Source: Castanea sativa (lineage: Eukaryota; Streptophyta; Magnoliopsida; Fagales; Fagaceae). From it: 64,000 bases of DNA. The DNA lies in contig NC_134013.1 in assembly GCF_040712315.1 (NCBI RefSeq), positions 31,531,001-31,595,000 on the forward strand, given 5' to 3'. Each line of letters opens with the position of its first letter. The stretch's first letter is position 1. Position numbers and translations under genes: made by a program. Shown piece by piece: positions 47,284 through 57,433 of this stretch. Below the pieces are notes generated by a model. That model ran no database searches. It saw only the letters and a program-made list of their open reading frames with translations, and had not been told where the DNA came from.

Positions 47284-50200
47284 TCTCCAATGAAGTAATA
47301 CAACCTTTTCCAACTCTAGCTACTAAAGCCCCTTGCTTCAACTTCTCCGTGTGGTCAAGGTTCTTAAATAGCACTGAAAGACCAAAAGTACTTACTCCAC
47401 AAAATAAGTAAACACATTAAAGCAAATGAGAGTTAAATCAGATGAGGCTGATTGGAGCTAGAGTGGTGTGATAAACTGAAGTGTATGGTAGCTGATTTGG
47501 GGTGTGAATGTTCTAAGATTGAGGGAGTGATTTAAAGGTGAGGTTGGAACTTGGAACTGAGTTGTTGGTGCAACTAGGGGAAGAAAAGTATGTCTTGTCA
47601 GGATATGATATATAGAGATATAGAATAATGCGACAATAATAGAAGAGAAAATGAAGCTAAAACCTCAGGATAAGAAGATGCTTAACCTCAATAATGCAGC
47701 TGAGATAGAGGAATTAGAATCTAGCTAAATCTGCTTTGATCATATGCAATTTTCAATCGTCACGTTTGCTCTTCCAAAATATTTTCACCCTGCATGTTGA
47801 TGGTGCATGGTAATAAGAGCAATAATAGTGATAGCTTTGTGATAGTGATAATAATTAATGAAACTATGGAGAAATGAGAAATCTATGTGGTTATTGCTAA
47901 GAAGCATACAAGAAAGACTGAAAAATATCAGAATATAATGGGTGGCCAAGATAATGTCAAACCAAATATGTTTGTAACTGTTGGACTATTTAAGCAAAAT
48001 ACTAAAATTAGCCCAAAAGTTGTCTTACTTGTTTTAGAATTGAGGTTCCAAGTTGATGATTTGATGCCATTGACATTCAGACTTGATTTATTTATTATAC
48101 TAATCAGCATATCCAAGCCATTTGGCTACAACATAATTTCTCATTTTTAGTTAGAGAGTACCTTAAAATTAATCAGATAAGGCAATGGGTGAAGAGAGAA
48201 GAATTTTTGGGACATAAAGCATGGAACTTCTTAGATAGGGAAAGCCTCTACATTAGGAATATTTCATTTTGACTAAGACTGCTCTCTGCCTCCATCGTTA
48301 ATTGGTTGTCTATAAGAGATGAACAAGTTGTTCAAATAATCACATTAAAGAATTCTTCTCTCTTAATTTGTCATCATCAGAATTCTCTTTTGGCTGTTCT
48401 CCAGTTAATTTCTATCCTTATCACATCTATGATTTTAGCATATCATGAATGGTCTCTCTTTTCTCTAATACAAAATTATAAGGTATCTACCTATTATACA
48501 TAATGATTTATAATATGCTTTTAGATATGACTTCATCTAAGAGTGCATTTAAGAACAACTTATTCGTAGTAGTTTAACTACAAAAATTTATTTTTTGTAA
48601 CTTTTATGTTAAATATGTGACAAAAAGCTAAAAATTAACTTATTTTCAACCATAAAAAAAAAAAAACTAAAAGTTAGATTATTAACAAAAGAAAACTAAG
48701 ACATAAAACAAAAAAGCTTTTCCCAAACACACTACTATTCCTGAAAGATGTTCAAATAATCACATTATTCTCATGTAGTTACATTCTTATTCTTACTATA
48801 TTATTGCAAGTATCGATTTTGATTAGCTTGGTGTTTATATGAAGACGAACAAATGCCCGGAATTTTTCCATTTATTAATGATTGATAGAATGCACATTTA
48901 TGCCCAGAATTTTGCCATTTACAAATGATTGATAGATTGCACATTTATATTCTCTTAAATTTTTTTTTTTTTTCATAAGCATTAGTGTGACCAAAAGAAT
49001 TAAAATTTTTTTTTTTTTTTTTTTGAAGGATTGTTATATATATAGTAACATGAGATCAGGGTGACTGGGTGAGGAATATATTCGAGGGAAAAAGAGATGA
49101 TAAATTGAGTGTTTTTCCAAAAGAGAATGAGTTATAATAGAAGTGGTGATTACATAAGGGACAAAACTTTTGACCAAGTGTGATGCTTATGTGGTGCATA
49201 GCTTATGGCTTCCAGTGGAAACCATGTCTCAAAAATGTTATTACGTGGTGGAGCTAAATTGAACATATTTTTGTCAGGATGATTCCATCTAACCCTTTTT
49301 TTTTGTATGGACCAAACGCGTAGGTGATCTAGTGGTAGTTTAAATGAACTGGAGACAGTAATCACACCCATGAGTTTCTGTTTATTTTTTTAGCAACAAA
49401 AAAAAAGCATTTTTTCCTATGGTTCTATAATATTGCACTTTTAAAAAAAAAATTGAGTCATTGAAATGAATACACGTTTCTCAAAAAAGAAGAAGAAAGA
49501 ATACACATGTATTTCAATTATACTATCATTTAAAAGAGTAAAAAGGAAACCGTAGGAAATCACTTTATATATGAACGAAATAAGAAGCGGATTCTCGCAC
49601 CTGAGGCTAGCTTTCCCTAGAGACAAATTAATCTGTCTGCCAATGAATATGTTCTTACAACTTTCTGGATAATGCATCTTAACTTACCAATATATCTTAA
49701 AATCTTCATAATACTTCTATATTTCATTCATTGCATTGCATGATTCCTTTGGTGGAAAACCACAATTTTTTCTTTACTATAAGTTTATGTGTGAAAGTAA
49801 AATTATTCTTGCTTTTGAAGTTGCGTCAAATTATGGCAGAAAATTAATGTACTCCACTTCACTTGAAACGAAGATGATTCTATGTATTAGGTTTCCCCAA
49901 TGACCCATCCACTCGAGACACCAAATCCATTAAATAAAGAAACCGCATTATTATATTCAAAAAGAAAGAAAAGATAGAGGTTGAGTTAGGTTTGGTCCTG
50001 TACTACTAGAAAGGATGACATATGTAAGAGTATTTTTCTTTTGGCTACTGAAAAAGCAAAATATGAGATATGGTTCATGATTCTCTTGTTGTAGAACGCA
50101 AATCAAGTCAATGCTCCAGTTCACTCGATAGAATTTCTAATGGATGAAGTCCTCAGTTTTTTGTTGTAAAAAAAGAAAAAGAAAAAAAGAATTTTCAACT

Positions 50201-50623
50201 CTTTAAGGCAATAGACTTCGACTTAATAAGTTTCATTTTCGCCTTAACAAATTTGTGTAACGGCTACTTAAGATAACAGTTGCTCGAGTTAATAATTCCA
50301 AAATGGCTCCAATAATTCTAAACTTTTAGGATAAAATGTTTTTTGCACTTGAAACATCACAACACAAGCTATAAAACCACAATCTACATATTGTGCAATT
50401 GGATGCCCAAGTGACTAAAGTTGAATCTCAATGATTCTGAACTCCAAAAACTGCAAGACTTGTTGAAATGCAAATGGTCCACCTCCCACCATCACCAATC
50501 ACCATCATCAATTTAGGCACATGAAATATTATAAGTAGTGACTTTTACAATTCTTTCTAACACTTGCAGCAGCAGATGTCACATGATTTATATATATCTT
50601 ATAACATATATTTGTTTGGTAAT
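47284..50623. other. Upstream region of the ALMT gene and intergenic DNA; no gene seen
   Basis: No open frame with a recognisable domain. A MITE-like pair of ends lies at about 48538-48745 (left AAGAGTGCATTTAAGAAC; right, reverse-complemented, GTAGTGTGTTTGGGAAAAGC). The near-duplicate phrase 'GCCATTTA..AATGATTGATAGA..GCACATTTAT' occurs twice at 48860-48950. Poly-T runs lie at 48960-49030. Confidence 0.45.
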
Positions 50624-51326
50624 CTGGGAAGCACGGGTGCGGCGTTTGGGCCGCCGCACCAGCGTCCGACGCGGCGCGACACGGGGATGTGCAAGCGACG
50701 CCGCTGCCTGCGCCTCCGTGCCGTGTCGGACATTAAAAAAAATATTATTTTCGGCGCGGTACGCGCCGATTCGCGTCGATATGGCGCCGATTCGGGCCGA
50801 CGCGAGCAAAATCGAGCCGATTCGCACCGATTCGGTCCATATCGGGCGCAACACCGATACCGGCGAAATATGCCGATACCGGCGAAATATGCCGATACCG
50901 GCCGAAATTCAAAAAAAAAAACAACAACAATAGGTGCATAACCGTTTAACTTGGCTGAAAAAAAAAAAAAAAAAAAAAGGTGCAAACGCATCGTTTGGAA
51001 AAAAAACCAAGACCCAGCCCTCTCCCTCTTCATTTTTCTTGCGCTTCTCTCCCACTCTCTACCTTCACTCTTCAGCTAGGCTCTCTCCCATTCTCTGTAT
51101 TCTAGTTATTATTTACTATTGCTCTTAAATTTGGTATATGTTTATATAATGTGAAAAAAGTATGTTTAGCAATATATTAAAAATATAAATAAAAATATTT
51201 TTAATAATTTTTTAATCGCCGCACTCCGCACCCTACTTTTTAAAAAATTGCCGAGTCCCACACCCTCTCCCGCACCCGCACCCGCACCCGAATCTCGAAA
51301 AGCACCCGTGCTTCATAGTTGGTAAT
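50616..51326. mobile_element. Non-autonomous hAT-like element with 8-bp target duplication
   Basis: The element proper is 50624-51318 (695 bp). Its ends are CTGGGAAGCACGGGTGC and, reverse-complemented, CTATGAAGCACGGGTGC (15 of 17 match). Both sides are flanked by TTGGTAAT (50616-50623 and 51319-51326), an 8-bp duplication as expected for hAT elements. The left interior (50640-50910) is very GC- and CpG-rich and includes a 19-bp unit GCCGATACCGGCGAAATAT repeated about three times. The right end has repeated CCGCACC words. Overlapping open frames of 64-144 residues here are by-products of base composition; no transposase was recognised. Confidence 0.88.
50860..50912. repeat. 19-bp tandem repeat inside the hAT-like element
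   Basis: The unit CCGATACCGGCGAAATATG is present about 2.5 times, the last copy diverging into CCGGCCGAAATTC. Confidence 0.9.
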
Positions 51327-51697
51327 TGAGTAAAATTTTCTTAAATATAGAACAATAATGTAAATCAACTGGGTGACACAAGATGACAAGAAAAACTTAT
51401 TGGTTGCTTCCCCTCACAGTCTCAACCATTTCTTGATGGTCCATTGAAGGATTTTTGTTTTTTGAGAATACATTGAAGGAATTAAATGAAATCCTTATTG
51501 AACTATAGCAAGCTAGAAAATTATCAATAAATCAAAGGGGCGTAGTTCCATGCTGCCTCTCAGGTACTCCATGACTTCCTTGCTAAAATAAACAGGTCGG
51601 AAAAATATTTAAAAGATAAAAAATAAAAAGAATTGGAAAGACAGTCAGGATGTGAAGAAATAATAATAGAATACTCGAAACTCTGAAGTATCATCCA

Positions 51698-51769
51698 GCG
51701 TTTGTAGTCCAACGGTTAGGATAATTGCCTTCCAAGCAATAGACCCGGGTTCGACTCCCGGCAAACGCA
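51698..51769 (+). tRNA. tRNA-Gly (anticodon UCC)
   Basis: 72-nt cloverleaf. The acceptor arm GCGTTTG pairs with CAAACGC and is followed by discriminator A. The D arm contains the A-box (TAGTCCAACGGTTAGGATA). The anticodon stem ATTGC/GCAAT encloses loop CTTCCAA, giving anticodon TCC, which reads GGA glycine codons. The T arm CCCGGGTTCGACTCCCGG holds the B-box GGTTCGACTCC. There is no intron. A typical nuclear, RNA polymerase III-transcribed gene. Confidence 0.95.
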
Positions 51770-54229
51770 TCTAAACCAATTTTAAAATTGTTTTGTAGAT
51801 CGATTTTGGTCTCCAAGGTCTGTGTGACTGTGCAATTCATGCATGTGTGCTTTCCTAAATGAAGAGGTGGTGAACTCACTGAACTGAAAGAGCAATGACA
51901 AACAAAAATGACTTTCTAACCTTGAACTAGTAAGCAACAATTTAACAAGTTGTATTCAAAATACCTTGACAGGTTTGTGGGTCATCGCTTCCTTGCTTTC
52001 ATTTTAGACATAGATTAATAATGAGATGTGAGAAAGACCATTGTGCAATTTTGTTGCCAATCTATTATATGCTGGAAAAAAAAAAAAAAAGCTTGAAATT
52101 CAGCTCTAAGTAAAGCCTTTACTTTGAGAAGGATGAGAGGCACTGTATATCCTAGACTCCTAACTCCACAAGTCAATGTATTTTTCAATAATATGAGGTC
52201 AATGGTTACTAAAAAGAAGAATCCTATTGTACAATCCTTATTTTTGTACTAATGAAGGGGAAATACTTAACTCTAAAGGAACTTTTATAGGATGTTTTTA
52301 AGTAATTAATTAGAAGGAGAAAAAAAAAACGGATGAAATGTATTTAGTAAATTAATCTACCTCTTATTCAAATACTCAATTAAGTTAGTGTTTTTGATGC
52401 TTAACTTTGATATGTCAGTTCAGTAAACAGTGATGGAGAATATGAGGTAAACGATAGAAAGAATACAAGAATCGAAAGGTTTAGAGGCACAAATGAATTG
52501 TTGTCTTTGAAACAATATTTTTCCCCAATTAAGACTTTGCTAATTGGTTGTAGGCAAATCTGTGTTCAAGATACAATTAAACAGGAATTCTTCAAGTAAC
52601 AAATATGAAAAAAAGAAAAGAAAAAAGAGGAGAGTATGAAAGCCTTATTTGCACACAATGAAGAGTTACTTTTGGAATGACACTAATGAAAAGTCATTTT
52701 GGTTGACACAAGCTCTCAAAAACGTGATTCGGTTATTCTAGCCATTAGAGACTAAAAAAGTCTTATATCTCTCTTTTTTTTTTTTTTTTTTGCAGAACTT
52801 AGCAAAAATAGTCGATTATGTAACTGTCTCGCTTGATTAAGCTTCATGTTCTCGTTCAAGCAGCATTTGAGCCACCATCAGCATTTCATATCACTATTCT
52901 CTCTACCCTTCTGGGCATTGGATTTCCCAAATGGCACTTGTGTGTGCATTGTGGCTTCGCTCAAGAAAATTACTAAAACTCTTTTTCCTAATTTTATTTT
53001 CTCTTCATTCTTTTATATATATATATATATAACCAACAACTATATATATAATAATCGAAGAAATCTACTAATGGAATCTTTTTTTGTTACAACCAGCAAC
53101 TATATATATAATAATCGAAGAAATCTACTAATGGAATTCTTTTTTGTTACAAAAAGTTATGAGGAGCTTGACAAGGATTTGAACTCTAGGCCCTTTATAT
53201 ATGGAGAGCCATAAGTGCTATTTTTATTTTTATTTTTATACATCAATAATTGTGAATGGGGAGATGTGAACTCTAAATGTAGGTGCCAATTAAATTACAA
53301 TTTACAAGTTACAAGGCTCTTGAAAGAACTAGCCACAAGTGCTATTAAGTTAATAATATCCTGATTTTTTACCCAAATATATATATACACACACTGAAAT
53401 CCACTAAACCAGCCAAATTCATTTGGATTTAATAACCTATGCATGGTTTGATATTTACTTGTAGATACTGCAACGACATTATAAACTTGTAATCAATATA
53501 TTCCATGCTTCTCTCTCTCTCTCTCTCTCTCTCTTTTCCTGGAAATAAATTCTTTGGAGTTTCTACCAGATTATAAGAATCTTATAATATCTTACCTTGT
53601 GTTTGGGGTGATCAATTGATAATTTTACAATTAATTTTTTTAAAAAAATATGGGATTTACATCCTCATTATTTACGAATTTCTTGGTATGGATTTAAGAT
53701 ATATACACAAAGAAATTTCAACAACCAATTCCTCCTATTAGATTTGCTCTTTAAGCTCCATCCACCATCTTGATTGCCCCATGTCCTCATTCCAACCCAA
53801 AAAAAAAAAAAAAAGAAGGCTTATTGCAATTACAACGTTGGTTGTTTCAATTATCAAAAACCAAGCTAGTCCATCAGAACTTTTCAAAACTACTCAATTC
53901 ATTTATTGAATCAAATAATAATGATGATAATAAGTTATTATTATTAATAACACCATAACTTAATTTTTGGCTATGTTTTCACCCAGCAACTGATGTCATC
54001 ACCACCAGCTCTGTGGCTCTGCACATCAAGCCTTACCCAAATAAATTGATACCGTCTACGCCTACCATGATAACCTCCCATAATAGCTGGTGTGAATAAA
54101 CGCGACCTCAGGAGAAAATGTGCCCATGGGTATTATTAATTATCTATTAAAATGTGCCATTCAACTAATGATACTTGACCTTCTTGATAGAGAGTTTTGT
54201 ATGAAGCTACTACTTATCTTCTTAAGTCT
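51770..54229. other. Intergenic, AT-rich; no gene seen
   Basis: No recognisable coding region. Contents include a 60-bp tandem duplication (53031-53150), a (CT)n tract (53510-53534) and several poly-A/T runs. Confidence 0.5.
53031..53150. repeat. 60-bp tandem duplication
   Basis: Two exact-length copies (starts 53031 and 53091) read AACCARCAACTATATATATA, then AATCGAAGAAATCTACTAAT and GGAAT. They differ at only a few positions, so the event is recent. Confidence 0.9.
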
Positions 54230-54324
54230 GCATTTGGCTCCGGCTTAAAAAGCCAACTTATTTTACTATTTAACTTATTTTTGCTACTATTTATGGGTCT
54301 ACTGCATTTTTTGGTACTATTTAT
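54230..54324. mobile_element. Fragment of a MITE interrupted by the CACTA element
   Basis: The words 'GGCTCCGGCTTAAAAAGCC', 'CTTATTTTTGCTACTATTTA' and 'TTTTTTGGTACTATTTAT' match a short element family that also appears, in the opposite orientation and degraded, at about 21780-21970. It stops exactly where the CACTA terminus begins, which suggests that the CACTA element inserted into it. Confidence 0.5.
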
Positions 54325-54339
54325 CACTACAAGAAATCT

Positions 54340-54770
54340 GGGTTTAGGCGACGTTTCTAAAACGTCACTAAAACCCCAAAAAACGTCACTATAGACACAA
54401 ATGATCTATAGCGACGTTTTTTTTTTGCGACGTTTTTGAACGTCGCAATAGAGCAGTCACTATAGGTCTATTGTGACGTTTCGAAAAACGTCGCTATATG
54501 TTAATCTTTAGTGGCGTTCAAAGGCTTTTAGTGACGTTTTTTAAAACGTCACTGAATTATATAACATTTTCGTATATAATGTAGGAAAATACATTTAGCG
54601 ACGTTTTTAAAACGCCACAAATAATTGCACCTATAGCGACGTTTTTAAAAACGTCGCAAAAGCAGTTGTCCTCTTGTTTTTTTAGTGACGTTTTTTAAAA
54701 CGTCGCTATAGGAATAAGGATTTCTCTTACTTTTTAGTGACATTTTTAAAACGTCGCAAAAACCTGCTCA
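54340..54770. repeat. CACTA subterminal repeats (GCGACGTTTT / AAAACGTCGC)
   Basis: About 15-20 copies of a ~10-bp motif, GYGACGTTTT or its reverse complement, are arranged largely as face-to-face pairs separated by a few bases. In En/Spm, subterminal motif arrays bind the TNPA protein; this zone is the likely equivalent. Confidence 0.9.
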
Positions 54771-54901
54771 TTATTTTTTTTTAATATTAAAAATGCTACA
54801 TAAACCTGCTTAAAATTCAAGAATAACTACCACAAGCTTGTAATAAATCAAATATACCTATTGATCATCAATATTCCACAATAACACATTAACCATAGAT
54901 T

Positions 54902-54902
<1 letters not shown>

Positions 54903-54940
<38 letters not shown>
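54903..54940. repeat. (AT)n microsatellite inside the CACTA element
   Basis: About 17 uninterrupted TA units. Confidence 0.95.
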
Positions 54941-54942
<2 letters not shown>

Positions 54943-55218
54943 TAATACCAATACATGTATCATCTTGAATTGAACAAAACACTTGTCTACCTACACACAC
55001 AAAAAAGTGTGGACAACCATCTAAACTATGACAATATTAAACAAAATACAATACTTCCAAAATAAATGTGGTTGTAACAAAACACTTTTCTACCTATACA
55101 AAAAAAACAACCACCCAAACTATGGCAATATTATAAACAAAGTATAGTAGTTCCAAAATAATTGTGGTTGTTCAACTATGTAATAGCCCATGGAGTCCTT
55201 AAAACACTGCATGTACCG

Positions 55219-56680
55219 CTATCCGCTAGCTTCTTGATGGGATGAAGCCTGTGACCTATAAGGAGTTGGAGATTCATGATCTAAACCGAAACCACCCTGA
55301 ATACAAATTAAAGTATCAAGTAAGTTCATAAAGAAATCATTTCGAGTAACAAAATAATAGTTGCTATACTTAAAAAATTTAAACGCCAAATATATTCTTA
55401 AAACATTAAAATTTAATACCCGACTAGCTTCTGAAGAATGATTTTGTTGATTTTGCACTACTTGCATGAATTGGGTCATTTGCTCCTTCAAGTTTTCATA
55501 ATCCTTCATTTTCTCCATTAAAAAACCTACTTGATTCTTCAACTGAGTCACTTCAGCATCCCTTTCTTGGCTTCTTACTTGAGCAATTGCAAGAGTGCTC
55601 TTGGCAGGATGCATACTTAGAGTTGGGCCAAATCCCACACCCCGAACACGACCATTGCGCTCATTACCAAACGCTTGAGCATATACATCATCTGGTGCCC
55701 ATGAAATACTACCAGTAAGGTTGGATGACTGCACACGATTTGAGGACTCACTCAACAGTTCGTTGATTTTTTCCTAAGATTCAAAATTTGAACACAATAA
55801 CACATTAGAAATTAACAATGTTAATAGATTCAATATTACACTTAGCAAATCATGATATTACTTACAATGTTGCTTTGTGCTTCGGCATTAACAGGAGTAC
55901 CATCTTTATGAAGATGGAGTTTTACATATACATCTGCACGCTCTACAGGTTTCCCAAGTGTTGTTACCTAAATTATGGTCATTACATTTATTTAATTAGG
56001 AATAATGGTTTCATACAAACTTAAGAACAATCTAATAAGTCATTTACAAGATAATTATCGAGTTAATACCATTTCTTTTGCATGCGAAGCAAAGCTTTTT
56101 GAACCACCAGTATGTACATTTTTTTTGCTTGGAACGACTGTCCTTGTTTTTCAAAGCAAGATCCTACGTTCAAAAAAATTACATATTTAAACAAAGTATT
56201 ATTTGAATATATTTTTCATGGTAGATATTCAATGTAGAATAAGGATATCTATATGAATGTTCTTGTTCTGATGTAGAATAATACACATATAGTCTATAAC
56301 TTCCTAAATACCTGAACAATATCCCATATTTCTTCCTTCAATTCATCTGGAATTTCTGTCCAATTCTTATACTTAATTGGGCACAAATGAGGTTTTCGTG
56401 CAATTGTACCCAACCAACCTGAGAAGTGCCTCCCTGCCTTCTGAATTGGCTGATTTGAACTAGTTAATGGCAATTCAATCTTGTGATTTTCAGGGAGATT
56501 CCAAATGAATGAGTACTTGCTAGGACCGCGAGTAGCACGTACTGGTAGCGGCACAACTGTAATTGATGGATTAACTGTGGATGATTGGCCAATTTCTTGT
56601 TGTGACTCATGATCCACATTTTCATTAGAGGCTTGTTGTGACGACCTTACTGAAACATCACGTATAACTATACCTCTCAT
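55219..56680 (-). pseudogene. CACTA tnpA-like gene (Transposase_24 / Ptta-En-Spm type), frameshifted
   Basis: Five exons on the minus strand: 56680-56312, 56163-56070, 55967-55866, 55773-55420, 55296-55219. Exons 1, 3, 4 and 5 are exact multiples of three; exon 2 is 94 nt where 93 is expected. Conserved pieces are GRHFSGWLGTIARKPHLCPI and WTEIPDELKEEIWDIVQ in exon 1, TGGSKSFASHAKEM (only in the shifted frame) at the end of exon 2, and RADVYVKLHLHKDGTPVN in exon 3. Exon 4 carries a coiled-coil-like stretch (LKNQVGFLMEKMKDYENLKE). The family is a DNA-binding accessory protein of CACTA transposition. An eight-A run in exon 2 is the likely site of the one-base gain. It lies downstream of the transposase gene in the same orientation, as in En/Spm-like elements. 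Confidence 0.85.
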
Positions 56681-56781
56681 TTTGATTTATACCTTCAAGA
56701 ACTAAAATAAGCAAAGAAGATTTATATCCATTTCTATCCATATCTTCATTTATACAACAAATTCAAAATCATTTAGTTTCA

Positions 56782-57380
56782 TAAACATGCAAATAAGATT
56801 ACACATAATTTTAAATATACTAAACAAATCATATCAAGTCAATCTATATCCTCATTCACACAAATGGACTAAGTTTTGAATCCGTACAAACTAAATTAAA
56901 AACCATGGAAGTAGAATTAACCATACACTTAAATATAGTGCACAACATATTTAAAACCACATAGTTACAATTAATGCAAATAGGAATACACATAATCTTA
57001 AATATACTAAACAAGCCATATCAAGTCTATCAATATCCTCATTCACACAAATGGACTAAGTCTTGAATCTCTACAAACTTAAGCAAAAACCATGGAAGTA
57101 AAATTAAACATACACTTAAATATAATGCATAACATATTCAAAACCACATAATTTCATAAACATGCAAATAGGAATACACATAATCTTAAATATACTAAAC
57201 AAACCATATCAAGTCTATCAATATCCTCATTCACACAAATAGACTAAGTCTTTAACCTCTTAAGAAACAAGCAATAACCATCTAAAGAGGATTACAAATA
57301 AACTTGTCCTATAATACACAACAGCTTCATAACCACTTAATTTCATAAACATGCAAATAAGATTACACAAGATAATTTTA
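56782..57380. repeat. ~187-bp tandem repeat, about three copies, between the two CACTA genes
   Basis: The landmark CACATAAT occurs at 56802, 56989 and 57177, with a degraded fourth near 57366. The shared order is CATAAACATGCAAATA, TTAAATATACTAAACAA, CATATCAAGTC, CCTCATTCACACAAAT and AAAACCATGGAAGTA. Related copies reappear upstream of the transposase at 62925-63160. Confidence 0.9.
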
Positions 57381-57433
57381 AAATTCTTCACAAGCAAAGC
57401 AAATAGAAATTCACATGAAAGATGAATGACATA

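Noticed and set aside
47887..48150. 87-residue open frame upstream of ALMT
   Set aside because: No recognisable family, no supporting splice or codon evidence.
50538..51033. Several overlapping open frames of 88-144 residues on both strands
   Set aside because: They lie inside the GC-rich hAT-like element, overlap each other in many frames and have no recognisable domain.
52846..53214. 122-residue open frame
   Set aside because: It includes the 60-bp tandem duplication and an AT microsatellite and has no domain.
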